Positions 45,150-53,557 are shown, counted from the first letter of the stretch. The stretch is DNA of 64,000 nt from an uncultured Granulosicoccaceae bacterium (GCA_937998875.1 CALLBO010000009.1:186001-250000), one strand, 5' to 3'. Numbers and translations are program-made. Notes: generated from the letters alone by a model not told the origin.

Positions 45150-45461
45150 ATGAAAACTGTTCTAGCTGTTACTTTTACACTACTGGCAAGCTCCACAGCC
45201 TTTGCAGATGGTGATGCTGCCGCAGGCAAAGCCAAGGCTGCAACTTGCATTGCCTGCCATGGCGCTGACGGCAAGGGAATCGCACCAACCTACCCGAACC
45301 TGGCAGGACAAAACGCACCTTATATGGTGGCTCAGCTACAAGCATTCAAATCCGGGGAACGCAAAGGTGCACAGTCAGCCATTATGGCACCAATGGCTGC
45401 AGGTCTAAGTGACCAGGATATGAAAGATCTCTCTGCTTTCTACAGTGAGATGGGTAAGTAA
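45150..45461 (+). CDS. Periplasmic class I cytochrome c
   Basis: A 103-aa protein with a Sec signal peptide (MKTVLAVTFTLLASSTAFA), one CIACH haem-binding site, and a distal Met in the region APMAAGLSDQDMKDL. The sequence NLAGQNAPYMVAQLQAFKSGER is typical of cytochrome c4/c553-like single-domain carriers. ATG 45150 is selected for the signal peptide; the upstream extension is hairpin DNA. It probably serves a respiratory chain. Confidence 0.93.
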   Translation: MKTVLAVTFTLLASSTAFADGDAAAGKAKAATCIACHGADGKGIAPTYPNLAGQNAPYMVAQLQAFKSGERKGAQSAIMAPMAAGLSDQDMKDLSAFYSEMGK

Positions 45462-45483
45462 TATTTAACTTTACAGAATCAGT

Positions 45484-45504
45484 CAGCGTTCCGTTAAAAC
45501 GCTG
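45484..45504 (+). other. Stem-loop after the cytochrome c gene
   Basis: Arms CAGCGTT and AACGCTG (7 bp) surround a 7-nt loop, 23 nt after the cytochrome stop. It is the first of two consecutive hairpins. Confidence 0.45.
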
Positions 45505-45509
45505 TCTTC

Positions 45510-45535
45510 GAACTCCGGCGGATTTGCCGGAGTTC
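45510..45535 (+). terminator. Second stem-loop after the cytochrome c gene
   Basis: Perfect 10-bp arms GAACTCCGGC and GCCGGAGTTC surround a 6-nt loop. There is no T-run, but the strong GC stem makes this the likely transcript end before gph. Confidence 0.6.
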
Positions 45536-45586
45536 CTCAATACCGCAGTAAATCAGTGCAACCCCTCTTCCATTTGTAAACTGACT

Positions 45587-46246
45587 ATGAAAGCCGTCTT
45601 CTTCGATCTGGATGGCACCCTCGTCGATTCATTACCTGGATTAACGCAAGCCCTCAACCGCACACTGATAGATCTCGCGCAAGAGCCGCTTCCGCAAACC
45701 ACAGTAAAAACCTACGTTGGCAATGGCCTTTGGGTGTTGCTACGCCGCGCATTGCCGGTAGAAGAATTTCCAGACAATAGCATTACTCACGCGCAGACAA
45801 AGTTCCAACAACACTACAACAATACCTGGCGGTCCGGCACAATTGCGTATGACGGGATAGCTGCTCTGCTTAGTGAGCTCGCGCAGAATGGGATGGCGTT
45901 AGGCGTTCTTTCCAACAAGCCACACCGGTTTACCGTTGAGATCACCGAAGCACTTTTCGGTCGCAATATTATCCCGTATATCCATGGTCAGAAAGACGGT
46001 GTTGCAAAGAAACCGGATCCGGCAGCTCTTATTCAGCTTTGCAAAGAGGCAGACGTTACACCGGCAGCAGCTCTTTTAGTGGGAGACTCAACGATCGATC
46101 TTGAAACCGCAATTAACGCGCAGCTTCAGTCGATCGGTGTGACGTGGGGTTATCACAACAGCGATGCGCTCAAGCAATATAACCAACCCCTGGTGAATAC
46201 CGTCGACGAGCTCAGATCAAAACTAGTGCACATGCTGCACGCCTAA
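45587..46246 (+). CDS. gph: Phosphoglycolate phosphatase-type HAD hydrolase
   Basis: A 219-aa HAD protein with motif I FFDLDGTLVDSLPGLTQAL, motif II LGVLSNKPH, motif III Lys in AKKPDPAAL and motif IV LLVGDSTIDLETA. The C1 helical cap with YVGNGLWVLLRRAL is typical of Gph. It would remove 2-phosphoglycolate formed during DNA repair. ATG 45587 begins MKAVFFDLDGTL. Its 3' end overlaps the convergent response regulator by 4 nt. Confidence 0.88.
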   Translation: MKAVFFDLDGTLVDSLPGLTQALNRTLIDLAQEPLPQTTVKTYVGNGLWVLLRRALPVEEFPDNSITHAQTKFQQHYNNTWRSGTIAYDGIAALLSELAQNGMALGVLSNKPHRFTVEITEALFGRNIIPYIHGQKDGVAKKPDPAALIQLCKEADVTPAAALLVGDSTIDLETAINAQLQSIGVTWGYHNSDALKQYNQPLVNTVDELRSKLVHMLHA

Positions 46247-46917
46247 AACATCTCCACTTTGTCTGTCAGCACGGGCTCTTCACGATTCAACATCGCTGCA
46301 GCGTAGACCGCCTCCGTTCGATTTTTCACACCCAGTAGTTTGAATGATGCAGATATATGCGCTTTTACCGTGTGCTCAGATATATCGAGCGCTTTCGCAA
46401 TGGCTTTGTTGGGTTTGCCCTGAACCACTTGCATCAGTACTTCATGCTGCCTGCGGGATAAGCAATCCAACCTGCTGCAGCAAGTGGAATCACCACTTTG
46501 ATAGGAATTAGCACGAGAACTATTCTCTTTTATCGCACTGGGTGGCAGGTATATTCCACCCGCCAATACGACTTTGATTGCCGCAGACATTACCGAGAAA
46601 GAAGACGTTTTGGGGATAAACCCTGCAGCGCCGGCATCAACGACCTGCCAGATACGCAAAGGGTCTTCTAATGCAGAGACAAAAATTACCGGAGTGTTCG
46701 CAAAGCGTTTTTGCAACGCTTTCAACGCAGGGACTCCACTCAGACCCGTCAAATAATAATCTGTCAGTACAAGATCAACGTCGTCAGATTCTGTTTCTGC
46801 CACGGCTGACTCGCAGCTGGTAAAACTAACAACGCGAATTGCCTTGTCAAATTCCTTAAGCAATGTGCACAATCCCTCTGCAAAAAGCTTATGGTTTTCG
46901 ATCACCAGTATTTTCAC
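46243..46917 (-). CDS. LuxR/NarL-family response regulator
   Basis: A 224-aa regulator. The receiver domain has phospho-acceptor D53 (LVLTDYYLTGLSG), the conserved Lys in GFIPKTSS, and only one acid at the N-terminal acidic pocket (E7-N8 where a pair is usual). The C-terminal LuxR HTH is near residues 150-210 (LSRRQHEVLMQVVQGKPNKAIAKALDISEHTVKAHI). No sensor kinase is adjacent. A perfect 16-bp palindrome lies 68 nt upstream and may be its own operator. Confidence 0.92.
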   Translation of the reverse strand: MKILVIENHKLFAEGLCTLLKEFDKAIRVVSFTSCESAVAETESDDVDLVLTDYYLTGLSGVPALKALQKRFANTPVIFVSALEDPLRIWQVVDAGAAGFIPKTSSFSVMSAAIKVVLAGGIYLPPSAIKENSSRANSYQSGDSTCCSRLDCLSRRQHEVLMQVVQGKPNKAIAKALDISEHTVKAHISASFKLLGVKNRTEAVYAAAMLNREEPVLTDKVEMF

Positions 46918-46984
46918 ACACTACCTCCTTCTCCCTGTGCTCCTTGTTCCAGTCTCGCTCGACCGTTCCTTTTTAACAACAGAT

Positions 46985-47000
46985 ACTTTACATGTAAAGT
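46985..47000. promoter_or_regulatory. Perfect 16-bp palindrome upstream of the response regulator
   Basis: ACTTTACATGTAAAGT is a perfect dyad, flanked by AACAG on the left and CTGTT on the right with near-symmetry. It sits between the response regulator start and the 2-hydroxyacid dehydrogenase stop (both minus strand). It could be an autoregulatory LuxR-type operator or the transcript-end hairpin of the dehydrogenase. Confidence 0.55.
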
Positions 47001-47033
47001 GCTGTTATACGCTTTTTGCAGTATGAGAATTGA

Positions 47034-47975
47034 TTAAGCAACGAATGCAGTCAACTCCTCCCCACAAAGATACTGCGATAGATTTTCAAGCATTAGCTTT
47101 CCCATCGCAGTTCTCGTTTGCACCGTGCCACTCGCCACATGAGGCTGTAACACTACATTGGACATGGCTTTCAATGCATCAGGAATTGCAGGCTCGTTTA
47201 CGAAGACATCAAGTCCTGCACCGGCGATCTTGTTCGCTTTCAGCGCGTCTATTAGCGCAGCTTCATCAATAACAAGCCCGCGGGAAATGTTGACGATATG
47301 GCCGGCTGGACCGAGCGCCGTCAATACATCGGCGTTTATGAAACCCGTCATATCCGGTGTCGGTGCTACCGCCAGAATCAGGCAGTCAACGGCTTCTGCC
47401 ATCTCGCGAATATCTGAAAAATACTGATACTCAACATCACTACGCTTGTTACGGTTGCAGTAACTGATATGACAATCAAATCCCTGCAGTCTTCTGGCAA
47501 TGGCAAGACCAATACGACCAAGGCCAAAAATTCCGACCCGGCTACCTGAAAACTTCGCAGTTAGCGGCATCGGGCCATTGGTTTCCCAAAGACCGTCTCT
47601 CGAATAATTATGACCATTCGGAATCTGACGGTAACTTGCAAGGCAAAGTGCTACTGCAAGATCCGCAACATCATCAGACAGCACGTCCGGAGTATTACCT
47701 ACCCGTATACCTTTAGCTTTGCAGTAGTCCAAATCTACCGCGTCAACACCCACACCAAACACGGTAACTACTTCTACATTAGGCAACTGTCTTAACAGTT
47801 CAGCACTCGCACCGGAACCACCATCGGTTGCAACGGCCCGCACATCATCGGCTACCTCTGACAACATCTTTGATTTATCCGCTGCTTCCCAAAGCCTGTG
47901 TACTGTATAGGTCTTTTCAAGTTCTGCCTGGGTCGGACCATAAATGGGGTTAACCAAAACCACTGACTGAGCCAT
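47034..47975 (-). CDS. D-2-hydroxyacid dehydrogenase (GhrB/hydroxypyruvate-reductase-like)
   Basis: A 313-aa NAD(P)H-dependent dehydrogenase. The nucleotide site is VGIFGLGRIGLAIARRL. Catalytic residues are Arg in NISRGLVID, Glu in VFVNEPAIP and His in LQPHVASGT. After the Rossmann motif, NRNKRS suggests NADPH preference. It reduces 2-oxoacids to D-2-hydroxyacids or the reverse. It follows larB by 97 nt on the same strand, so it probably works on the product of the racemase encoded by larA. Confidence 0.9.
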   Translation of the reverse strand: MAQSVVLVNPIYGPTQAELEKTYTVHRLWEAADKSKMLSEVADDVRAVATDGGSGASAELLRQLPNVEVVTVFGVGVDAVDLDYCKAKGIRVGNTPDVLSDDVADLAVALCLASYRQIPNGHNYSRDGLWETNGPMPLTAKFSGSRVGIFGLGRIGLAIARRLQGFDCHISYCNRNKRSDVEYQYFSDIREMAEAVDCLILAVAPTPDMTGFINADVLTALGPAGHIVNISRGLVIDEAALIDALKANKIAGAGLDVFVNEPAIPDALKAMSNVVLQPHVASGTVQTRTAMGKLMLENLSQYLCGEELTAFVA

Positions 47976-48072
47976 AGTGTTCTCTAAAAAAATGTTTTAT
48001 AAAAATTAATTCTACGAATATTGGCTGCGTGAATTGAACTGCAACCACACGGTTATAACGATGTTTGCTGGG

Positions 48073-48741
48073 TCATTTTTCAGTAGACATGGAAAGTTGT
48101 GACAGGATCTTTAACATCGAACAAGCAGCACCGAAACCATTATCTATATTTACCACTACAACCCCGGGCGCGCAGGTAGCCAACGCACTGTGCAATGCCG
48201 CATGCCCTCCCTCGGCTACCCCATAACCCGTGGAACCCGGTACTGCTATAACAAGCCCTGGTACCAATCCGGCTAAAACCGAGAAAAGCGCACCTTCCAT
48301 TCCGGCGACCGCAATTATAACTGGCGCCTTTGATAATACAGGAAGCTGATCTGTCAGTCGCCATAAGCCCGCAACACCACAATCAGGAAGTACCGGAACG
48401 TTGAGACCGTTAAATAACAACGTACGCCGCGCCTCTTCTGCGACAGACATATCAGAAGTTCCGGCGGTAACAATTACGCAGTTAGAATCAACAGGTTGCT
48501 CTATACCATTGTCTACAAAAGCAGTGGCTGATACTTCATGCCAGTCAATATTAGTATGCTCGGCTGCTAAAAACTCTGCTGTTTCGCTCGATAGACGGGT
48601 TAACAGCAGCGACTCACGTCTATCTTGCACCCGGGCAACAATATCAGCAACGTGAGCCTGACTCTTGTCACTGCAAAGTACCGCCTCTGCAATACCGGTG
48701 CGAGCGGCACGTTGCCAGTCAAAGTTAAACTCATCTGCCAT
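48073..48741 (-). CDS. larB: Nickel pincer cofactor biosynthesis protein LarB
   Basis: A 222-aa enzyme that carboxylates nicotinic acid adenine dinucleotide and hydrolyses it, the first step to the Ni-pincer nucleotide of LarA. It is related to PurE, with VTAGTSDMSVAEEARRTL, VAGMEGALFSVLAGL and the C-terminal GFGAACSMLKI typical of LarB. Its start is 2 nt after the larE stop. It is last of four lar genes. Confidence 0.93.
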   Translation of the reverse strand: MADEFNFDWQRAARTGIAEAVLCSDKSQAHVADIVARVQDRRESLLLTRLSSETAEFLAAEHTNIDWHEVSATAFVDNGIEQPVDSNCVIVTAGTSDMSVAEEARRTLLFNGLNVPVLPDCGVAGLWRLTDQLPVLSKAPVIIAVAGMEGALFSVLAGLVPGLVIAVPGSTGYGVAEGGHAALHSALATCAPGVVVVNIDNGFGAACSMLKILSQLSMSTEK

Positions 48742-48743
48742 TG

Positions 48744-49568
48744 CTATAGTTTTTTATCCGTTCTTAAAAACGCGCTGCCTTTTTTATAGGGTTCAATTCC
48801 TGCCAGGTTACGCGCCGATTCTTCACAGAGTTTTGTGACAAGCTCTTCAACGGGTTGACGCTGAGCAACACTACTGAAAACAACGCTATCAGCTGGCAAC
48901 TGCACAACCACCCCGTCACTCACTATGCGGCAACGTATGTCACCCGGTCCAAGAAGCTCGGCCAGGCGGCGCTCTATTCCATGTACAAAGCCAAGATCGT
49001 CAATGTTTATTCTTATACCCGTTTCGATACGACTGGATAAGCAGGGTTGCGCGGGTAATCGCGATAGTTCCCCCAGACCAAATCGCGAAGCCAGACTTCG
49101 GATAGTCTGCTTATCAATACCGGCTTCAACATAAGGCTGCCAGACATCCCTGTCTCCGGCAGCTTTGAGACCCGGTCGGTAGTCGCCCAGATCATCAGTG
49201 TTTGTGCCGGTTGCGATAGAACAATCGCCGTGAAGCTCCGCTGTAATGCTGTCGAAAAGATTACTCTTACAGTAGTAACATCGATTAACCGGGTTGGAAA
49301 CATACTGATTATCGTTAAATTCACCGGCATCAATTTGCAGCAGTTGCCAATTGTATTGCGCGGTGAGATCACGGCAACGCGCTGTTGCCTCAGCGGGTAC
49401 CGCCGCTGAGACTGCATGCACTGCAATGGTTGGCGCACTGCGCACCTCCGCTGCTACACGCATCAAGGTAATGCTATCTATACCACCGCTGAGTGCGATG
49501 TATAAATCACCTCTACGCTGAACAAGGATCTTTTCCAGCAACACCCGCTTGTCTGTTTCTGGAATCAC
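48744..49568 (-). CDS. larE: ATP-dependent sacrificial sulfur transferase LarE
   Basis: A 274-aa PP-loop ATPase (LSGGIDSITLM) that inserts sulfur into the pincer cofactor precursor. C176 in QPCLSSRIETG is at the same number as the sacrificial sulfur-donating Cys of the Lactobacillus enzyme. C97 and C100 (RCYYCK) are also present, so a cluster-binding mode cannot be excluded. Its ATG overlaps the larC stop by 4 nt. Confidence 0.93.
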   Translation of the reverse strand: MIPETDKRVLLEKILVQRRGDLYIALSGGIDSITLMRVAAEVRSAPTIAVHAVSAAVPAEATARCRDLTAQYNWQLLQIDAGEFNDNQYVSNPVNRCYYCKSNLFDSITAELHGDCSIATGTNTDDLGDYRPGLKAAGDRDVWQPYVEAGIDKQTIRSLASRFGLGELSRLPAQPCLSSRIETGIRINIDDLGFVHGIERRLAELLGPGDIRCRIVSDGVVVQLPADSVVFSSVAQRQPVEELVTKLCEESARNLAGIEPYKKGSAFLRTDKKL

Positions 49569-50791
49569 TGATCGTCTTCTGAGCTATTAACGCCATGGGA
49601 TTGCAAAGCCCTCTCACAACACTCTAAAGCGATCTGACGACGCTCTACAAGAGAGCCTGCAGAAGCAACATCATCACTGGAGGTTTTAGCAGAGACCAGT
49701 CCTGCTGGCCGCTCAACCAGCTTAACGCTTGCCGCCCCGACACTCTCCTCAGCTCGACGCAGTATAATGCGCTGAACGGAACTGTACCTGACACCTATTG
49801 TTGAGGTCAGCAAAAATGCCCGTTCTGCTACCGCGTGCAATTGGTCAGGTGAGGAAATTACCCTAACACCAGTAACAGCCCTGTTCTTTTTACCTTGCAT
49901 AGCAACACAGGTAACATCCAGCACTCCATCGGTTACACGTAACGCATCCACCGCCCATGCGATTTCTTCTGCGGTCATATCATCAACGTCAAAGGCAATG
50001 CGAGTCACCGTATCTTCAACCGGTTTTGCCGCTTGCGAATGGTAAGAAAACGCAGCCATTCTGAGTATGTTGGCCCGACCGTTAAGCTCCCGGCTGCCAC
50101 ACCCGGTACCAACGGCAGTCAGACGCGCAGCAGGGGTTGTCGCATCCGTGGTCGATGCGCTCAAGTAGGAAAGAATCGCTGCTCCGGTGGGAGTCACCCG
50201 CTCACCATTGACACCATCATCACGCCACAGGAAGTTTTTTAGTAACTCAAGCGTTGCAGGTGCTGGAACCGGAATATCGCCGTGTGCGGTGTTAACGGTA
50301 CCGCCACCAAGCGGCAAGGCACTAACCCGCCAGACAGAGCAATTCAACCGCGCGATGATTCCTGCCGCCGCAATGATATCGATCATTGAGTCCCAGTCGG
50401 ATACTTCATGAAAATGTACAGTGTCAACTGTCTTACCATGCACAGCACTTTCAGCTCGGGCAAGTTCGGCGAACAGTCCAATTGCATTATCTGCAACGGA
50501 GTCATCAAAAGGTTTGCCGTGAAAGAACTCTTTGACTGCAACAAGCGTTCGAGGTGGCTTTAGCGTTGTCTGTTGTTGAACATTGAAATACTTCGCCTGT
50601 AGCCCGTTGGACAACCGATCTTCAAGACTTGCTGATAATCCGTCAATACCAAGTAATGACAGGTCTTTTCTAAATTCGATGTACAGATGCGGAAATCCGC
50701 TAAACAGTGCAGCGGCAAACATATCACCTGCGATACCACCAAGAGGCTCAAGATCAATGCGCGATATTAAAGCAGGTTTATCCAAAATCAT
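49565..50791 (-). CDS. larC: Nickel insertion protein LarC (single ORF)
   Basis: A 408-aa CTP-dependent cyclometallase that inserts Ni into the pincer cofactor. The N-terminal motif is LEPLGGIAGDMFAAAL, followed by VHFHEVSDWDSMIDIIAAAG and a His-rich stretch. The C-terminal part is DDMTAEEIAWAVDAL. It is one continuous frame, unlike the frameshifted larC1/larC2 of Lactobacillus. It starts 3 nt after larA and overlaps larE. Confidence 0.93.
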   Translation of the reverse strand: MILDKPALISRIDLEPLGGIAGDMFAAALFSGFPHLYIEFRKDLSLLGIDGLSASLEDRLSNGLQAKYFNVQQQTTLKPPRTLVAVKEFFHGKPFDDSVADNAIGLFAELARAESAVHGKTVDTVHFHEVSDWDSMIDIIAAAGIIARLNCSVWRVSALPLGGGTVNTAHGDIPVPAPATLELLKNFLWRDDGVNGERVTPTGAAILSYLSASTTDATTPAARLTAVGTGCGSRELNGRANILRMAAFSYHSQAAKPVEDTVTRIAFDVDDMTAEEIAWAVDALRVTDGVLDVTCVAMQGKKNRAVTGVRVISSPDQLHAVAERAFLLTSTIGVRYSSVQRIILRRAEESVGAASVKLVERPAGLVSAKTSSDDVASAGSLVERRQIALECCERALQSHGVNSSEDDQ

Positions 50792-50794
50792 ATC

Positions 50795-52075
50795 TCACGC
50801 AAACGGGACCACATAGGGGCCTTCCGGAATTACTGCAATATCACGATCGCCGTGCCTCGCAATACTTTCTGCAATTGAGTCTGTTAGATTTTCAACCGGC
50901 TCAACGCCCGTTAATGAATAGGGATCAGGGCCGAGCTTCGGTGCAAACAATTTGATTTTGCCAATTCGCATTGGCTTTAACTGCATTTCAGTTTGCCATT
51001 CATCAACATCGGCCAGAGATTTCTCTGCAATTGAATCCAGAAACCCCTCAGGCCCAAGCTCTACCAGACGCCTCTGCGCGTTGCAAAACTCTTCTGACCC
51101 GAATCCTTCAGAACACTCAGAGACAATAATCAAATCACCACCGTCTTCAAGAATACCCAATGGAGTCACCATACCTTTCACAGTTTGATAGTACGTTTTA
51201 TCCAAAGGATAACCAGCGGATGAAGTGAGGATGGTTTTAAACTCCCTGCCCACAGACAACTCACAACTTCCACGCGCAAACTCTACCGCCTGCAAATGAC
51301 TTTCCACCACTTCGCCATATGTTGCGTGCACAAGATTACGGTGCTCATCCAATACAGTATTTAAACTCAATACCGGACCACGCAACATCCGCATAATTTC
51401 AAGCTGTGTTTCATGCAGTGGGTTGCCATCCAGAACACAGGAGCTCGCCAAAGGATGTTCCATAAAACGTGCGTTATGAAAAGTGCGAATAGTTTCGTGA
51501 TGCGCAACGCCCGGAGCTATTACTTTGCGGCCCCCTGAGTAACCTGCCATAAAATGTGGCTCAACCAAGCCGGTTGCTATCTTTATCTCTGCATTGACAA
51601 ACAGCTTATTCAAACCAACCGGTACCGAATGCTTCTGGGTTACACCAAGGTGCACACAGCTGTCTTCATCACGGGCATAGTGATTTTCCACCCGCACATT
51701 TTGTTGCACCCAGGGATCACCGATTAGCTCCTCGAGCTCATCATCCAGGTTCGGGCGATGCAGGCCGGTGGCAACCAGCACTGTTATGCCCGCGGCTGGA
51801 ACTCCGGCTTCAGTCAAACGCCTGATAATCGGTTGTAAAAACTCGCCGTTTGGCACAGGCCGAGTTATGTCACAAATTAAAATACAGGCGGTTTTCGCAC
51901 CTTGAGCGAGATGGCCCAGGCTGTCAGTGCCAATCGGATTGTCCAGGGCGTGCTGAATGATCTTTGCAGCAGGTCGGCTAGCATCCATCGCAGGCTTTCG
52001 CAACACAGTGGCGATGGCCTGCGCGGGCAGCTCTACATCAAGACCGCCCTGCCCGTACGCCAGTTCAATTTTCAT
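50795..52075 (-). CDS. larA: Nickel-dependent 2-hydroxyacid racemase/epimerase, LarA family
   Basis: A 426-aa LarA homologue. The catalytic His are H106 (ATGLHRP) and H174 (VEPHFMAG), the cofactor-attachment lysine is K184 (GGRKVIAPG), and the Ni ligand is H200 (TFHNARF). The last three fall at the same numbers as in Lactobacillus LarA. The substrate may be lactate or another 2-hydroxyacid; the family is known to be diverse. It is first of the larA-larC-larE-larB operon and divergent from fpr. Confidence 0.92.
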   Translation of the reverse strand: MKIELAYGQGGLDVELPAQAIATVLRKPAMDASRPAAKIIQHALDNPIGTDSLGHLAQGAKTACILICDITRPVPNGEFLQPIIRRLTEAGVPAAGITVLVATGLHRPNLDDELEELIGDPWVQQNVRVENHYARDEDSCVHLGVTQKHSVPVGLNKLFVNAEIKIATGLVEPHFMAGYSGGRKVIAPGVAHHETIRTFHNARFMEHPLASSCVLDGNPLHETQLEIMRMLRGPVLSLNTVLDEHRNLVHATYGEVVESHLQAVEFARGSCELSVGREFKTILTSSAGYPLDKTYYQTVKGMVTPLGILEDGGDLIIVSECSEGFGSEEFCNAQRRLVELGPEGFLDSIAEKSLADVDEWQTEMQLKPMRIGKIKLFAPKLGPDPYSLTGVEPVENLTDSIAESIARHGDRDIAVIPEGPYVVPFA

Positions 52076-52130
52076 GATTAAGCCCTATAGTCTGAACAAC
52101 GTTATCGGTTCGCCGCGACTATTGAAAAAG

Positions 52131-52159
52131 TTGACAATAATGCAGTTGTACCCTGTAAA
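52131..52159 (+). promoter_or_regulatory. Candidate promoter of the ferredoxin-NADP reductase gene
   Basis: A perfect -35 TTGACA and a -10 TGTAAA (4/6) are separated by 17 bp, 56 nt before the ATG. Confidence 0.55.
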
Positions 52160-52176
52160 AATCACTCAATCACCCA

Positions 52177-52191
52177 TATACTGTTTGTATA
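52177..52191. promoter_or_regulatory. Dyad downstream of the fpr promoter
   Basis: TATAC-TGTTT-GTATA is an inverted repeat (5-bp arms, 5-nt centre) between the candidate -10 and the ATG of fpr. It is a possible repressor site, possibly for a redox regulator. Confidence 0.35.
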
Positions 52192-52214
52192 CGAATGATT
52201 TTAGTCAGAAAGCT

Positions 52215-53012
52215 ATGAACCAGCAATCACAAGTCCCCGATTCACAAAATGGCGCGCAAACTGTCACCGCAGTAAAGCACTGGAATGACAAACTGTTTTC
52301 GTTCCGCGTGACCCGCCCGGCAAGCCTGCGGTTCCGTTCTGGTGAGTTTACAATGATCGGACTGCCGGATGACACAGCAAAGCCACTCAAGCGCGCTTAC
52401 TCAATTGCCAGCCCCTCCTGGGACGATGAACTCGAATTCTATTCGATCAAAGTGCAGGACGGCCCACTGACCTCGAAACTACAAAACATCAAAGTCGGCG
52501 ACCGGATAATTGTGCAACCAAAGCCAGTCGGATCGCTTGTGCTGGATGCGTTGCTACCGGGCAAGCGGTTGTATCTATTCGCCACCGGTACCGGAGTGGC
52601 ACCTTTCGCCTCACTGATTCGTGACCCGGAAGTTTATGAACGCTTTGACGAAATTGTGCTGACCCACACGTGCAGGCAGGTTGAAGAACTCGGCTACAGC
52701 CGACAGCTTATGGACAGCCTGCCGGACGACCCTCTTATCGGGGAACTTGCCACACCCAGAGTCCACTACTACCCGACAATTACGCAGGAAGAATTCACGC
52801 CGCATGGCCGAATCACGCAGTTGATCGAAAGTGGACAACTGTTTGATGACATCGGTGTTGAGCCTTTAAATCCGGAAACCGACAGAGTAATGATCTGCGG
52901 TTCAATGGGCCTTAACAAAGACATGAAGGTGATCTGCGAAAACTACGGCCTTATCGAGGGCTCGAACAGCCGCCCCGGCACTTTTGTGATGGAGAAAGCG
53001 TTCGTCGGCTAG
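52215..53012 (+). CDS. fpr: Ferredoxin-NADP+ reductase
   Basis: A 265-aa FAD enzyme. FAD-binding RAYSIASPSWDDELEFYS is at about residues 60-75, the NADP-binding GTGVAPFASLIRD follows, and the family C-terminus is GTFVMEKAFVG. ATG 52215 (MNQQSQ) is preferred; the open frame goes much farther upstream through the divergent larA end, but gives a non-homologous extension. It would shuttle electrons between NADPH and ferredoxin/flavodoxin and could support reduction of the corrinoid system or redox defence. It is 85 nt upstream of the thioredoxin-like gene on the same strand. Confidence 0.94.
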   Translation: MNQQSQVPDSQNGAQTVTAVKHWNDKLFSFRVTRPASLRFRSGEFTMIGLPDDTAKPLKRAYSIASPSWDDELEFYSIKVQDGPLTSKLQNIKVGDRIIVQPKPVGSLVLDALLPGKRLYLFATGTGVAPFASLIRDPEVYERFDEIVLTHTCRQVEELGYSRQLMDSLPDDPLIGELATPRVHYYPTITQEEFTPHGRITQLIESGQLFDDIGVEPLNPETDRVMICGSMGLNKDMKVICENYGLIEGSNSRPGTFVMEKAFVG

Positions 53013-53097
53013 GCCTTGCCAGGCTTACGGGAACTTACGAAAATCCGCTCTGTCTGATATTGTGCAATACCGTTTAAGCGAAATAAGAGGACACACA

Positions 53098-53502
53098 ATG
53101 AAAAGACGCCAGTTTCTGGCTCTTTCTACTTTGGCGCTGGCCACCTCTCCCGCATGGGCCGAGAACAGCAACAAAGTAGATTTCACTCCGGAAGCCTATG
53201 CAAAGGCACTTGAGAGTGGCGAGCCGTTCATGCTTGACTTCACTGCATCCTGGTGACCGACCTGCCGATCTCAAGAGCGCACCGTGAGTGCACTAATCGA
53301 CGGTAATGAGGCCTACAAGGCTGTAACAGTAATGCGAGTTGACTGGGATTTGTATCGCGAGGACCAGATCACCAAGGATTTGGGAGTCAGAAGACGATCC
53401 ACGCTAGTCATGTTTAAAGACGGCGCAGAAATTGACCGGGTAATTGCCCAGACAGACTCTAGCGTTATACAAGAATTGTTTGAAAAAGCCATCGCAGGCT
53501 GA
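53098..53502 (+). CDS. Thioredoxin-like protein with in-frame UGA at the redox site (candidate selenoprotein)
   Basis: A frame of 134 codons with one internal TGA at 53254-53256. It starts with a Tat/Sec-like signal (MKRRQFLALSTLALATSPAWA). The first half ends in FMLDFTASW. TGA follows where the first cysteine of the WCxxC motif belongs, then PTC with C56 (tgc, 53263), SQERTVSALID and a conserved thioredoxin-fold C-terminus (VMRVDWDLY, RRRSTLVMFKDGAEIDRVIAQ). Read through, it is a complete 134-aa periplasmic thioredoxin-like protein with U53-x-x-C56. A possible SECIS hairpin follows the TGA. The alternative is a nonsense mutation or sequencing error. A second start at 53284 (GTG) would lack the active site. 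RBS: AGAGG. Confidence 0.8.
53266..53299 (+). promoter_or_regulatory. Candidate bacterial SECIS element
   Basis: After the TGA, an apical stem GCAC (53279-53282) / GTGC (53288-53291) closes the 5-nt loop CGTGA, with G as its second base. A lower stem CGAT (53266-53269) / ATCG (53296-53299) encloses it. The distance from TGA to the apical stem is 22 nt, within the range of bacterial SECIS elements. The match to SelB-recognised structures is by shape only. Confidence 0.5.
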
Positions 53503-53519
53503 TTCAAACTATCATCAAG

Positions 53520-53547
53520 AAACGGGATCAATCTGATCCCGTTTTTT
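53520..53547. terminator. Bidirectional intrinsic terminator
   Basis: A perfect 11-bp stem AAACGGGATCA/TGATCCCGTTT has a 3-nt loop, T-run to 53547 on plus and T-rich on minus. It lies between the convergent thioredoxin-like gene (18 nt after its stop) and the GFA gene. Confidence 0.92.
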
Positions 53548-53557
53548 GTGTCATATA

